DNA of 64,000 nt from Chitinophaga arvensicola. Its GTDB lineage: Bacteria > Bacteroidota > Bacteroidia > Chitinophagales > Chitinophagaceae. The stretch lies in assembly GCF_900110835.1 (NCBI RefSeq), contig NZ_FOJG01000002.1:1-64000 (forward strand). The letters are read 5' to 3'. A program made the translations under genes and the position numbers. Every line of letters starts with the position of its first letter. The stretch's first letter is position 1. The notes under the pieces were generated by a model. That model was not told the origin of the DNA and did no database searches. It was given only the letters and a program-made list of their open reading frames with translations. Below, piece after piece: positions 1 to 10,198 of the stretch.

Positions 1-3000
1 TTGCCGATGGTCCATACACTGGTGGTTTCATTGTAAGCGCCGCTGCTAACTGTTTTCTGTTTGAACAGGTAGCCCGATTTCAGTAGATCCGTTACCGTTA
101 CACCGGTCGCGGTACTAGGTCCGTTATTTTTCGCTGTAATAGTGAACGTAACGGTGTTGCCTACATCCGGTGTACTATTGCTGATAGTTTTAGTTACCAC
201 CAGGTCAGCTACCGGTACTGGTACAGACGTTACACTGCTGGTGTTGTTAGTGGTGGTGCGGTCTGTTTCCGTACCGGAAATAGTAGCGGTATTGAGGTAG
301 CTACCACTGGCCAGTACTTTAGCCGTTACCGTGAGGGTAGCAACGGCATCTTTGTTCAGATCGCCAATGGTCCATTTGCCGTCGGTATCAACGGTTCCCA
401 CAGTTGGGTTATAGGTGATGTTTCCGTAGCCGGAAGGCGCGGGATCGTCTACCACTACACCAGTGGCTTTACTGGGTCCATGATTGATGGCCTTGATGGT
501 AAAGGTAACGGTAGCGCCTACATCAGGCGTAGTATTATCTACTGTTTTCAATACTTCCAGGTCGGTTACTGCTACACGGGTAACAGTCACATCGCTGGTG
601 TTATTGGTGGTTACCGGGTCATACTCCGAACCGGTAATAGTAGCGGTATTGGTATAGTTGCCGGTTGCATTAACGATGGCAGTAAGCTGGATGCTTTTTA
701 CTTCGCCGCTGTCCAGTGTGCCGATTGCCCATTCGCCGGAACTGGCTACATAGGCGGCATTGGAAGGCTGTACGCTTTCAAACGTAAATCCTGAAGGCAG
801 CAGGTCAGTTACTTTCACATTGGTAGCGGGACTAGCCCCTTTGTTGGTCGCTTTCAGTGTGAAAACCACTTTAGTGCCGGCATCTGCGGTAGCCTTATCT
901 ACTGTTTTCTCTATTTGCAGATCCGTCACGGCCCTTACGGTAGCAGGAGGAACTGTAGCGGTGTTGTTGGTGGTATTGTTATCTTTTGTAGTGGTGGTGA
1001 TCGTCGCGGTATTACCGTAAGAAGTGCCTTTGCCTAATACTTTAACGATCAGGGCAATGGATTCTGTTTTACCGGCAGCCATATTGCCGATGGTCCAGAT
1101 GCCGGTAGCTTTATTAAACGTACCCACAGACGGCGTTGGATTCACCGCATAGGTATAACCGTTTTCCAGCACGTCTTTTACGGTAACACTCTGTGCTACG
1201 CTTGGTCCATCGTTGGTGGCAGTAATGGTAAAAGTGACGGTGCTTCCTGCATCTGGCGCATTGTTACTGAGCGTCTTGGTTATTTTTACATCTGATACCG
1301 GTACAGGGGTTGTAGATACACTCGCTGTATTGTTCGACGTATTATTATCTACTTCCGCACCGGAAATGGTGGCGGTGTTCTGATAACTACCGCTTGCATT
1401 CACTTTTGCGGTGATAGTCAATGTAGCGCTTTGATTTACATTGAGCGTACCCACCGTCCAGGTATTACCGGTATAAGCAGCAGAAGACGCAGATACAAAA
1501 GTATAACCTGCCGGAAGCGCATCCACTACTTTTACATTGGTGGCTTTACTTGGGCCGTCATTTTTGGCAACGATGGTGAACACCACGTTGCTGCCTGCAT
1601 CAGGGGTGCTGAAATCTACTGTTTTAGTAACAGCCAGATCTGTAGCCTGCTTAATGGCGGGCGTTACGCTGGCGGTGTTATTGGTTAAGGTAACTTCTGT
1701 TTCGTTACCTGTTATATGTGCATTTAACGTGTAGTCCGTTTCATCCGGATTCACGTTGGCGATGAGTGTCAGTATGGTGGAACTGCCGGCAGCGAGGTTA
1801 CCGATTGTTAGCACACCAGTTGACGAATTATATGTACCGCTTCCGGGTGTGCTTTGTGTAAGCGTATAACCTGCCGGCAGTTGCAGGTTTTCAACGATTA
1901 CACCGGTTGCATCGCTTGGCCCGTTGTTGGTAGCAGTAACCGTGAAGGTAAGTGGCTGTCCTGCCTGAGGCGTACCGGAAGTAGCAATGCCCACCGCAAG
2001 GTCCATCCGGGGCGTTACTACCGGTGGCACAATGGCAGCGGTGTTGTTGGCCAGGTTGATATCGTTGTCGGTAGTGTAGGCCGTCGCGCTATTGTTGTAA
2101 TTACCTTTAGGCTGTACGGTTACCTGGTAAGTAAGGGTAGCCGTTTCTCCTTTATTAAGCTGGGTGATTTTCCAGTTATTATTGGCAAAAGTACCTTTGG
2201 AGGCGGTAGCGGTGCCATTATTATAACCGCTTTGCAACACGTCTGTAACGGTTACATCATAGCAGTTGTTGCTGCCGGTATTCTGCACGGTGACCGTGAA
2301 AGTAACCTTATCCAACGGATACAGGGGAGAAGGTGCATTGATGGATTTCGTCACCACCAGGTCCACAAATTGTTTGGGTACCACTGCTGCCGTAGAGCTA
2401 TTATTGCTGGCCTTCGGATCATATTCTTTGCGCGTGATGGTAGCCTTATTGGCAAACACGGCTCTGCCCATGTCTTCACTGACGGTTGCATCAAAGGTCT
2501 GTACCAGACCGGTGGTGCCGGCGTTTACGTTGCCCAGGTTCCAGGTAATAACACGGGTAGCAGGGTCATAAGTCAGGGCGCCTGCCAGCGGTAATACAGG
2601 TACTAACCCGGCAGGTAACGTATCCGTTACCGCTACTTCGGTAGCATGGCTCGGGCCATTATTGCCGGCCGTAAGGGTATAGGTAACGTTATCCCGTACA
2701 TTGACAGAATCCTTGCTGGCAGTTTTTACAATCTGTACATCTGCGGAAGGCAACGGTGCTACGGTGACAATATCGCTGTTGTTGGCCGGCACAATGTCTT
2801 CCGGATGATTGCTGGAAGCGGTGTTGGTATAGGTACCGCTCATATTCACTTTGGCTGTAAGGGTCATGGTTTTGCTCTGACCACTTTTCAATATGCCTAC
2901 AGACCAGTTTTTGGTGGTTGTGTTATAGGCGCTTCCTACCGAGGTAGACACATAGGTAAAACCATTTCCCAATGCTTCTGCTATTACAACGTTGGCAGCA

Positions 3001-3740
3001 TCGCCGGTTCCTTTGTTGGTAACCGTAATGGTGAACACCACATTGTTACCCACATAAGGAGTAAGGGTGTTTGCCGTTTTCTTTACTTCTATATCCGGAC
3101 GGGCCAGTGTGACGGGCGTGGGCGATTCATCATCAAAGGCGGAGCCGTTGCCATTGGCATCGGGTACTGCGCCATTAACAGCCAGATCGCTTACGGTAGA
3201 AGTACCTGCCATGGCTGTTACAGCGGGTTGTGTGGTAAAGGTGCCGTATTGTCCGTTGTTTTTTAGATTTACCACCACCGTGATAGTAGCCGTGGCGCCG
3301 GCTGCCAGCGTGGCGTTCGTGTTACTCAGCGAAGGCAACGCATCCGTGCCCTTGAAAGTACTGTTGGTGGTAATACCCTGCCCGCTCACAGAAGTGATGG
3401 TGTAGGTCATAGGGCTGGGAAACGTGCTGCTGAAGGAACTGTTCACGTTCACTTTAGTGAGATCCAGTCCCCCCATATTCTTAACCGTATAGGTATATGT
3501 GATGTTATAACTACCATCGTTTTGCAGGTCCGGGGCACTGGCAGATAATGCCAGTCCTATAGCCGGAAACTGGAAGGTAGTAAAAGAGATATCGCTTACT
3601 GTGTTCCCGGTGATAGAGGGTTTGCCGCTAACACCGGTGATATTTTTATAGGTGGCCGACTGTGCTTGTACACCGATAACGCAAGCCATCAAAAAGACAG
3701 TCAAACAATATTTTATAGCAAGGAATTTTTTCTTTGTCAT
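1..3740 (-). CDS. Giant secreted DUF11-repeat protein, 3' end beyond the window
   Basis: The frame starts at the ATG complementary to 3738-3740 and stays open to the left edge, giving at least 1,246 residues with no stop. It begins with a Lys-rich stretch and hydrophobic core ending near VQAQS, a typical signal peptide. After an N-terminal domain of about 220 residues come at least nine repeats of about 115-130 residues. Each carries a GPSxATxVxVTDxLPxGY-like motif, near residues 243, 360, 490, 607, 728, 843, 968, 1088 and 1207, which I recognise as the DUF11 family of surface proteins. The start lies 18 nt after the stop of the upstream repeat-protein gene, so the two are probably co-transcribed. 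A sorting signal, such as a type IX secretion C-terminal domain, would lie outside the window. An adhesin or cell-surface role is inference. Confidence 0.85.
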   Translation of the reverse strand, partial: MTKKKFLAIKYCLTVFLMACVIGVQAQSATYKNITGVSGKPSITGNTVSDISFTTFQFPAIGLALSASAPDLQNDGSYNITYTYTVKNMGGLDLTKVNVNSSFSSTFPSPMTYTITSVSGQGITTNSTFKGTDALPSLSNTNATLAAGATATITVVVNLKNNGQYGTFTTQPAVTAMAGTSTVSDLAVNGAVPDANGNGSAFDDESPTPVTLARPDIEVKKTANTLTPYVGNNVVFTITVTNKGTGDAANVVIAEALGNGFTYVSTSVGSAYNTTTKNWSVGILKSGQSKTMTLTAKVNMSGTYTNTASSNHPEDIVPANNSDIVTVAPLPSADVQIVKTASKDSVNVRDNVTYTLTAGNNGPSHATEVAVTDTLPAGLVPVLPLAGALTYDPATRVITWNLGNVNAGTTGLVQTFDATVSEDMGRAVFANKATITRKEYDPKASNNSSTAAVVPKQFVDLVVTKSINAPSPLYPLDKVTFTVTVQNTGSNNCYDVTVTDVLQSGYNNGTATASKGTFANNNWKITQLNKGETATLTYQVTVQPKGNYNNSATAYTTDNDINLANNTAAIVPPVVTPRMDLAVGIATSGTPQAGQPLTFTVTATNNGPSDATGVIVENLQLPAGYTLTQSTPGSGTYNSSTGVLTIGNLAAGSSTILTLIANVNPDETDYTLNAHITGNETEVTLTNNTASVTPAIKQATDLAVTKTVDFSTPDAGSNVVFTIVAKNDGPSKATNVKVVDALPAGYTFVSASSAAYTGNTWTVGTLNVNQSATLTITAKVNASGSYQNTATISGAEVDNNTSNNTASVSTTPVPVSDVKITKTLSNNAPDAGSTVTFTITATNDGPSVAQSVTVKDVLENGYTYAVNPTPSVGTFNKATGIWTIGNMAAGKTESIALIVKVLGKGTSYGNTATITTTTKDNNTTNNTATVPPATVRAVTDLQIEKTVDKATADAGTKVVFTLKATNKGASPATNVKVTDLLPSGFTFESVQPSNAAYVASSGEWAIGTLDSGEVKSIQLTAIVNATGNYTNTATITGSEYDPVTTNNTSDVTVTRVAVTDLEVLKTVDNTTPDVGATVTFTIKAINHGPSKATGVVVDDPAPSGYGNITYNPTVGTVDTDGKWTIGDLNKDAVATLTVTAKVLASGSYLNTATISGTETDRTTTNNTSSVTSVPVPVADLVVTKTISNSTPDVGNTVTFTITAKNNGPSTATGVTVTDLLKSGYLFKQKTVSSGAYNETTSVWTIG

Positions 3741-3758
3741 AGGTAGATCGTTAAACTG

Positions 3759-6700
3759 CTAGAAGAATTTTACTTTGATGGTAATGGTGATCGTTGCAGT
3801 AGTACCGGCGGCTAACTCTGCGATATCAGCATTTAGTATGTTGACATCATTTTTACCGTCAAAGGAATTGTTGTAACTGTTGATATCATTCATATCAGCT
3901 ATGGTGTGGCCTATCACCGAATAGACAGCGTTCGCGGGTAAACCTCCGGGGATATAGTCGGTCAGTGTTACGTTTTTAATAGTAACCGTGTTGCCGGGAT
4001 TGGTCAGTTTAAAGGTGAAAGTGACATTATAGCTGCCGTCTGCATCGTTAAATATCGGTGTGCCGGCAGTTTTCACAACCTTGATACCACAATCATCCAC
4101 ATGAACGGTTACTTCCCTGATTTTGAATGGACAAGTCTCGTTGCTGATCAACCATCTGAATTTATATGTGCCGGCTACCAGGCCACTCACAGTGGGCGCC
4201 GGATCAGTGTTACTGCTCAGTGCAGGCATAACACCCGGTGTATTTACCACAGACCATTTGCCGACGCCTATTACAGGTGGATTTGCCGGCAAAGTCAGGG
4301 GTGAATAAAGGCAGATGCTCATGGTGGTGTCCGGGAGAGGATCAGATGGACGTGCATACACGGTGAGCGGTAAATCACTGACGCTCGTACAGCTGCCGGA
4401 ATAAATGGTCCAGCGCATCAGGTAAGAACCTGGTGCAACATCCGCAACTGTGGTAGTTGGATTGGTTTCGTCAAAAGTTACAGCTGCTGGGCTTCCATCT
4501 GCATACGTGATGGTCCACTTGCCCGTTTCTCCCGCCTGTGGTGTATTGGCCTTTAATGCAATGGAGGTAGTAGCGCCTGTAAGGATACATAGTTTATTGG
4601 CAAGGATATTTCCAACATTGGCAACGGCCGGATTAGGAGGCGTTGAGGTGACATTGACAGTGATATCTTTATGTTTCGCGGCACATACGCCGTTGCTCAC
4701 TGTCCAGCGGAAATCGTACTGACCTACCATGGCGCCCGGTACTTTGGTAGATGGCGCATTGATCGCTTCAATGGCAGCTGTGCTGCCATCAGGTGCCGAC
4801 AGGATTGACCATGTACCAATACCGGAAGTGGGCGCTACCGCGTGCAGCAGGATGTTATCTGTGCAGGCGTTCGTCTGATCGGCACCCGGTTGCGGCTCTG
4901 ATGGTTCAGCCGATATAACAATGCGCATGATATCAGTATTGCTGGTGCAATAACCATTGGACACCGTCCAGCTGAATACATAAATACCTGGTTGCAGGTT
5001 GTTTACCTGCGTTGTTCTCAGGGAAGGATTTACAATAACCGGGTCAGTGGTGCCTTCTGGCTTGGTGGCTAACGTCCACGTACCTACGCCTTTTGCAGGA
5101 GCAATGGCGGCGAGCTGGGTGGATTGGGTAGATTGACCGGTTGGTAAACAGAACTCCTGATCAGGCCCTGCATCCGCAGCAGATGGCAATTGACTTGTAG
5201 TCACTGTAGTGGTACCACTGGAGGCATTACAGCCGGCAGCTGCCGCAATAGTATAGGTAAAGGTATAAGTATTGCCGGGTGTCATATTGGTGATAACGGC
5301 AGCGTTGCCGGCGTTGGCGGTGATGGTAGGACCAGCAGGACCGGCTGTTTGCGTCCAGGTGCCTATACTTCCTTCGTTGGCACTAACAACTGTAGAAGTG
5401 CTGTTACACAGTTGTTGGGTAACTGTTTGCACTTTCGCATTTTCTCTCACGGTCAGCACCACTTCATCTGTGCTCACGGGGCAATCAGGACCGCTGTTGG
5501 CGGTCCATTGTAATTTATAGATACCTGTTTTCAGGTTGCTGATCGTTGTTTTCGGATCGGAAGGATTAGTGAAAGTGGGATTGGATGGACCGCTTACTAC
5601 GCTCCATGTTCCGATGCCATTGGTAATGGTATTGCCTGCAAGTGTGGCCACAGCTACGCCGCAGATTGTTTGATCAGGACCTGCCTGTGCCTGTGTAGGT
5701 GGTGTGGTGATATTGAAGGTCACGTCACTGAAGTTCGAGGCGCAGGCGCCGTTTGAAATGGTCCAGCGGAAAGTGTAGCGCCCATCCAGCAGGTTGTTCA
5801 CCGTGGTGTTGTTGAGAGCAGGATCCACGATAGTGATACCGCCGGGGCCCTGTTCCTGTGACCATCGACCGGTACCTACGGAAGGTACATTGCCGTTAAG
5901 CGTAATGGTGGCGGCGCCACAAAGCTGCTGGTTGCTGCCGGCAGCTGCTGTTGTAGCCGGGGTAGAAATGGTGTATAATACGGTGTCGCGGGTATCAGGA
6001 CAACCATTTCTGCTCAGGCTCCATTCCAGTTGGTAATTGCCGTTGGTAGCACCGGTAACGCCGGTATTATTGAGTGCCGCATTTGTAAAAGAGATATTAT
6101 TGGTGCCACCTACCAGGCTCCATTTACCGGTTTCTCCATTTGTGGGTGCGTTACCGGCAAGCGTGAGTGCATTGGTGCCGGCAGGCATACACTGGTCAGG
6201 GCCGGCGTTGGCCTGTTTCGGTCCGGCAACGTTGGAGGTGGTTATACTTACACTGGCAGAATTTTGTCCGCATGAATTTTTCATGGTCCAGGTAAAAGTA
6301 TAACTGGTGTTGGCCGCTAATCCGTTTACGATCGCGTGCGGATCATTTGGATCAGAAAAGGTGACACCGGCACTGGGTGTAACCGTCCATAAGCCTGTTT
6401 CGTTGAGGGTGGGTGTATTTCCCTGCAATTGATACGGAGTGGCGTTACAGATGGTAACGCTTTGTCCTGCGGCAGCAGCCGTCGGATTTCTGTCAGATAC
6501 CACTACCTGCACATCTGCCTGTTGGTTGGGGCAACCTACACCGCCGGTAATGATCCAGCGGAAAGTATAGGTGCCGTTTACCAATCCGTTGATGAGGGTT
6601 GTCGGATCTTTTTTATCGGCGATATTCGCCGTGTTGGGACCACTAACCTGCGACCAGTTGCCACTGCCTGTTGCAGGGATGTTACCGGCAAGATGTGTTT

Positions 6701-8189
6701 CTATAATATTACAGGCTAATACCTGTTTCGTACCTGCGTTTGCAGCAGTGGGCGCCTGTGATAATTGAACATATACATCGGCGTATTGATCCTGGCATCC
6801 GCCAAAACCATTGTCGGTAGTTCTTTTCAGACGAACCAGGTAAGTTCCCGGGATGGTATAGGGAGGTAGGAGTAACGGTTGACCGGCATCTTTGAAGTCA
6901 GTGGTACTTACACCCGCCGGAGCACTGATGAGCGCCCATTGCGTTTTATCGCCACCGGTATAATTGTAATTGACAGTAACCAAACTGGCATTACAAGGAG
7001 CGACCACTGGTGAAGGTGCCGTAATCGTAGGCGGTGTGGTATAATTGATAGTATACTTACCGGTAGTATTACAACCAGTTGAGGGGTTGGTGATCGTATA
7101 ACTAAATACACTTTTTACACCGGTAAGATTCCTGATTTCCGTGGAAGGCGCATTGGGAGAAACGATATCGCCGGTACCTGATTCGCGTGTCCAGGTGAGG
7201 GTTTCACCTGCATAAGCAGGAGTGAGGCCGGTGATAATGGTGGCGTTGCGTCCATCGCAGAAAACCGCGCTGGCATCTTTGGCTTCCGTGACCGATTGCG
7301 TACCAACAGGAACCGTAATGATAATATCATCCGCACCTTTGGCACAGGGACCGGTTACGGTCCACCGTAATTTATAGGTGCCGGCAGAGAGATTGGAAAC
7401 GATGGCTTTATTATCGTGAATATCGCTGAATGTTGGTACAGTCGGACCACTTAAGAAAGACCAGGTGCCCTGTTGTCCGTTGGTATTATTACCGCCGAAG
7501 GTGGCGTGCAGATCAGCATGTTGCGTGGTGGAATAACAGTTGTTGAGCGTCTGGTTAGGGCCGGCATCAACCGGCATCACACCACCAGGATTGGTGACAA
7601 CAACTTCAGCGAAAGAGCGGCAGGAGTTACTGCTGTTGATCGTCCAGCGTAATGTTGTCTTTCCGGCTTTTTCCGGATCTGCGGAAATCGGAAGCTCCGT
7701 TCGATTGATATCGGCAGGGTTGAAGCTGATGCCATTGGCAGCCCCTTCAATCGTCCAGGTCCCGGTTTCTCCGCTACCGGGAGCATTAGACTGTAATAAA
7801 CTAACGGGAGGGCATATATTGAGATCTGCGTTGGTTTTGGCAATAGTAGCAGGATAAGTATTATATAATACCTCGTCATAAATAAGCGAACCATCCATGC
7901 ATTTTGCAGAGAGCCTGAATTTGTAAGTATTGCCGGGAGTATAGCCAGTTACTTCACTGGTCAGATTTTCCGGATGGACGATAGTAACAGCAGGACCACT
8001 GATCTGCGACCATATCGGATTAACGGCAATCAGGCCGCTACTGGATCCGGAAAGAATGAATTTGTCGTTAGGACAAACAGAAGTGGTTACACCTGCGTTA
8101 ATAGTACAGTTCTGGGCATATAAAGCATTGGCCGCAAATAGGAAAAGCGCTGCCAATGCGATGCTACGTAGTAGTCCGCTCATTTTCAA
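3759..8189 (-). CDS. Secreted protein with about 15 PKD/Ig-like repeats and a C-terminal DUF11-like domain
   Basis: This 1,476-residue protein has a clear signal peptide, with its hydrophobic core at residues 8-22 followed by LYAQN. The body is about 15 tandem repeats of roughly 85-95 residues. Most open with a variant of AGPDQTxC, contain GTWSxxSGP in the middle and end with GxYxFxWTxxNGxC. This is the PKD-like/Ig-like pattern of Bacteroidota surface proteins, with paired cysteines that could form disulfides. The last 110 residues change to a DUF11-like domain (CGIKVVKTAG to ITIKVKFF) resembling the N-terminal region of the next gene product. No type IX secretion tail or gliding-type C-terminal domain is visible. 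The likely role is an extracellular adhesin or matrix component acting with its neighbour. Function is inferred from architecture only. Confidence 0.85.
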   Translation of the reverse strand: MKMSGLLRSIALAALFLFAANALYAQNCTINAGVTTSVCPNDKFILSGSSSGLIAVNPIWSQISGPAVTIVHPENLTSEVTGYTPGNTYKFRLSAKCMDGSLIYDEVLYNTYPATIAKTNADLNICPPVSLLQSNAPGSGETGTWTIEGAANGISFNPADINRTELPISADPEKAGKTTLRWTINSSNSCRSFAEVVVTNPGGVMPVDAGPNQTLNNCYSTTQHADLHATFGGNNTNGQQGTWSFLSGPTVPTFSDIHDNKAIVSNLSAGTYKLRWTVTGPCAKGADDIIITVPVGTQSVTEAKDASAVFCDGRNATIITGLTPAYAGETLTWTRESGTGDIVSPNAPSTEIRNLTGVKSVFSYTITNPSTGCNTTGKYTINYTTPPTITAPSPVVAPCNASLVTVNYNYTGGDKTQWALISAPAGVSTTDFKDAGQPLLLPPYTIPGTYLVRLKRTTDNGFGGCQDQYADVYVQLSQAPTAANAGTKQVLACNIIETHLAGNIPATGSGNWSQVSGPNTANIADKKDPTTLINGLVNGTYTFRWIITGGVGCPNQQADVQVVVSDRNPTAAAAGQSVTICNATPYQLQGNTPTLNETGLWTVTPSAGVTFSDPNDPHAIVNGLAANTSYTFTWTMKNSCGQNSASVSITTSNVAGPKQANAGPDQCMPAGTNALTLAGNAPTNGETGKWSLVGGTNNISFTNAALNNTGVTGATNGNYQLEWSLSRNGCPDTRDTVLYTISTPATTAAAGSNQQLCGAATITLNGNVPSVGTGRWSQEQGPGGITIVDPALNNTTVNNLLDGRYTFRWTISNGACASNFSDVTFNITTPPTQAQAGPDQTICGVAVATLAGNTITNGIGTWSVVSGPSNPTFTNPSDPKTTISNLKTGIYKLQWTANSGPDCPVSTDEVVLTVRENAKVQTVTQQLCNSTSTVVSANEGSIGTWTQTAGPAGPTITANAGNAAVITNMTPGNTYTFTYTIAAAAGCNASSGTTTVTTSQLPSAADAGPDQEFCLPTGQSTQSTQLAAIAPAKGVGTWTLATKPEGTTDPVIVNPSLRTTQVNNLQPGIYVFSWTVSNGYCTSNTDIMRIVISAEPSEPQPGADQTNACTDNILLHAVAPTSGIGTWSILSAPDGSTAAIEAINAPSTKVPGAMVGQYDFRWTVSNGVCAAKHKDITVNVTSTPPNPAVANVGNILANKLCILTGATTSIALKANTPQAGETGKWTITYADGSPAAVTFDETNPTTTVADVAPGSYLMRWTIYSGSCTSVSDLPLTVYARPSDPLPDTTMSICLYSPLTLPANPPVIGVGKWSVVNTPGVMPALSSNTDPAPTVSGLVAGTYKFRWLISNETCPFKIREVTVHVDDCGIKVVKTAGTPIFNDADGSYNVTFTFKLTNPGNTVTIKNVTLTDYIPGGLPANAVYSVIGHTIADMNDINSYNNSFDGKNDVNILNADIAELAAGTTATITITIKVKFF

Positions 8190-8237
8190 GGTACAGGAAT
8201 TATAAAAAAAATATCTGCTATGTAATTATTATCGGGG

Positions 8238-8245
8238 CAAAGGTA
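8238..8245 (-). promoter_or_regulatory. Putative -7 element (TACCTTTG) for the repeat-protein operon
   Basis: On the minus strand TACCTTTG matches the Bacteroidota -7 consensus TAnnTTTG exactly. It lies about 49 nt upstream of the ATG at 8189, which implies a 5' leader of about 40 nt. The surrounding 8190-8451 stretch is strongly AT-rich, with runs of alternating TA at about 8280-8340, and has no gene. I could not find a convincing -33 element. Confidence 0.4.
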
Positions 8246-8451
8246 TATACATAATTTGGATCACGTATGTGTTTAAACATATATAATATATAATAACTAG
8301 ATATACTATTATATATGTAATATATTGATTTTAATATATTTGCATCAATTTCCTTACGCTGCTACTTAGCTTGATAAATACGTAATCTTTTTAAAACTTA
8401 AATATTGACTTTGGGAGAAAGCCAACTATTCAAGTCTTAATGCAAAAAACA

Positions 8452-8910
8452 TCAATAGTCATTCAAGGCATTCCACTTCTTACGTATACTTATCAGCATC
8501 AAAAAATAAGGGGTAAAGAAAAGGAGTAGCGGAAGTATCAACGATAACGCACCGCCGGAAGGGAAGTTCAAAAGGAGAAGGCCGATGAAGATAAGCCCGA
8601 ATATGCCTATCACCAGGTTAAATCTCAGCGCCCACTTCACACCCCTCCATAGTAACCAGCCCATTAAAAATATGCAGACACAATAAATGACGATGAAGAT
8701 GATAGGTAAGATGACCATCAGTGGATCCGCTGTGGTATTCATCTGCTGCCGGAATTCCCCGATGCTGAAAAAGGAGCCGAGAAGCGCAAATACGCCGCCA
8801 ACCATAAAAAACCAGATATAGATTTTCAGAACAAGTGGTAGTATAGCACGGCGTCTGACAGGAGCGGGCTGGCCGAAAGCCTCATCAAAAATAGAAGAAT
8901 CGGATGTCAT
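8452..8910 (-). CDS. Small four-helix membrane protein, unknown function
   Basis: This 152-residue protein has a short hydrophilic N-terminus with a basic RRR at about residue 19. It then has four strongly hydrophobic segments at about residues 27-48, 64-85, 92-113 and 118-141, and a basic C-terminal tail. It resembles the small hypothetical inner-membrane proteins common in Chitinophagaceae, but I recognise no named family. It stands alone, divergent from the metallo-hydrolase gene and separated from the downstream repeat-protein operon by 262 nt. Function unknown. Confidence 0.7.
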   Translation of the reverse strand: MTSDSSIFDEAFGQPAPVRRRAILPLVLKIYIWFFMVGGVFALLGSFFSIGEFRQQMNTTADPLMVILPIIFIVIYCVCIFLMGWLLWRGVKWALRFNLVIGIFGLIFIGLLLLNFPSGGALSLILPLLLFFTPYFLMLISIRKKWNALNDY

Positions 8911-9041
8911 TAATATAGGTTATAAGGATAATAAATACTAAAGGTAATTTTTTATTTAATGAAAGAAATAGCACTAAATAGTGAGCTTTTCAGGACATGA
9001 AATCTGAGCTTTACAGGAAAGCGCCATAAATGCGTATGACC

Positions 9042-9049
9042 TACTTTTG
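9042..9049 (+). promoter_or_regulatory. Putative -7 element (TACTTTTG) for the MBL-AraC-SDR operon
   Basis: TACTTTTG is an exact TAnnTTTG match, 18 nt upstream of the ATG at 9068. It would give a very short leader of about 10 nt. No clear -33 box is seen. Confidence 0.4.
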
Positions 9050-9067
9050 TGAAGTAAAATTACAAAG

Positions 9068-10198
9068 ATGAAAGCAGCAAAAAAAACACGCAGAATAGTG
9101 TATATACTACGGGTACTCTTACTCGTACTGGCTGTTTTTATCGCAACCACCGCTATTTATATGACGCATCCGTTATTTGGAAAGAAGCCTTCGGGAGCGC
9201 GATTGGAACGCATAAAAAAATCACCGCAGTATCGCGATGGTAAATTTCAGAATACACATCCCACACCACAGGTAACACAAAACATCGGTGTTGCTTTGTA
9301 TGAGTATTTTTTCAGGAAGTCCCCGGACATAAAGCCTGCCGTCGCTATTCCTGCTATAGCTATCGACTGGAATAAACTTCCGGTAGGGCAACCGGCCCTC
9401 GTCTGGCTGGGGCACTCTTCTTACCTGCTGCACCTCGATGGCAAAAATATTTTGGTAGACCCGGTGCTGAGCCAGCAGGCATCACCGATGCCCGGAGGAG
9501 GCAAACCTTTTCCCGGTACGAATGTAACAACGGCGGCAGCTTTGCCGCAGATCGACTACCTCTTTATTTCACACGACCACTACGATCACATGGATTTCGA
9601 AACGCTGAAGAAATTGAGGACGAAAGTAGGTAAGGTAATCTGTGGATTGGGCGTAGGCTCCCATCTGGAATATTGGGGTTATAGCCCGGAACAGATTATT
9701 GAAGGGGATTGGTGGGATGCCGTTGATCTGGGTGGCGGCTTTTCCGTAGTACTAACACCCGCACGTCACTTTTCCGGCAGAAGCATCTGGGGCGCCAATA
9801 CACTCTGGACCTCTTATGTACTGCAAACGCCTTCCAAAAAGATCTACCTCGGAGGAGACAGCGGATATGATGTACATTTTAAAGAAATCGGGGACCGGTT
9901 CGGACCTTTCGACCTGGCTATCCTGGAAAACGGGCAGTACGATCTCAGTTGGAAATACATCCATATGCAACCGGAGGAAGTGATCCAGGCCACAAAAGAC
10001 CTGGACGCGAAAGTGCTGTTACCCGTGCACTCCTCCAAATTTGTACTGGCAAATCATGCCTGGTATGAGCCGCTGGAGCGCATTTCCAGGTTAAGTATCT
10101 CCCAACATGTTCCGCTGCTAACACCATTGATCGGCGAAATCGTAAATCTGAATGCCCTGAATACAACACCCACCTTCTGGTGGAAAAAAAAGAGCTGA
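9068..10198 (+). CDS. Membrane-anchored metallo-beta-lactamase-fold hydrolase (UlaG/NAPE-PLD-like)
   Basis: This 376-residue protein has an N-terminal signal anchor at about residues 10-32, followed by a linker and a metallo-beta-lactamase fold. The metal-binding signature HxHxDH is intact as H169, H171, D173 and H174. Later metal-ligand candidates are the His in TPARHFSGR, the Asp in LGGDSGYD and the His in LPVHSSKF. The long form, with WLGHSSYLLHLDG before the HxHxDH, is typical of the UlaG/NAPE-PLD-like branch, which acts on phosphodiesters or lactones rather than beta-lactams. It is the first gene of a plus-strand operon and its stop overlaps the AraC start. Substrate unknown. Confidence 0.85.
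   Translation: MKAAKKTRRIVYILRVLLLVLAVFIATTAIYMTHPLFGKKPSGARLERIKKSPQYRDGKFQNTHPTPQVTQNIGVALYEYFFRKSPDIKPAVAIPAIAIDWNKLPVGQPALVWLGHSSYLLHLDGKNILVDPVLSQQASPMPGGGKPFPGTNVTTAAALPQIDYLFISHDHYDHMDFETLKKLRTKVGKVICGLGVGSHLEYWGYSPEQIIEGDWWDAVDLGGGFSVVLTPARHFSGRSIWGANTLWTSYVLQTPSKKIYLGGDSGYDVHFKEIGDRFGPFDLAILENGQYDLSWKYIHMQPEEVIQATKDLDAKVLLPVHSSKFVLANHAWYEPLERISRLSISQHVPLLTPLIGEIVNLNALNTTPTFWWKKKS

Noticed and set aside
1..3740. Regularly spaced similar DNA segments that could suggest a tandem or CRISPR-like repeat
   Set aside because: The period (about 350-380 bp) equals the length of DUF11 protein repeats and the copies are diverged in codons; this is protein repetition, not a CRISPR array.
1..8180. 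Many open frames on the plus strand across the repeat-protein genes
   Set aside because: They lie opposite two long minus-strand genes with clear protein repeats, have low-complexity composition and no recognisable family; they are shadows of repetitive coding sequence.
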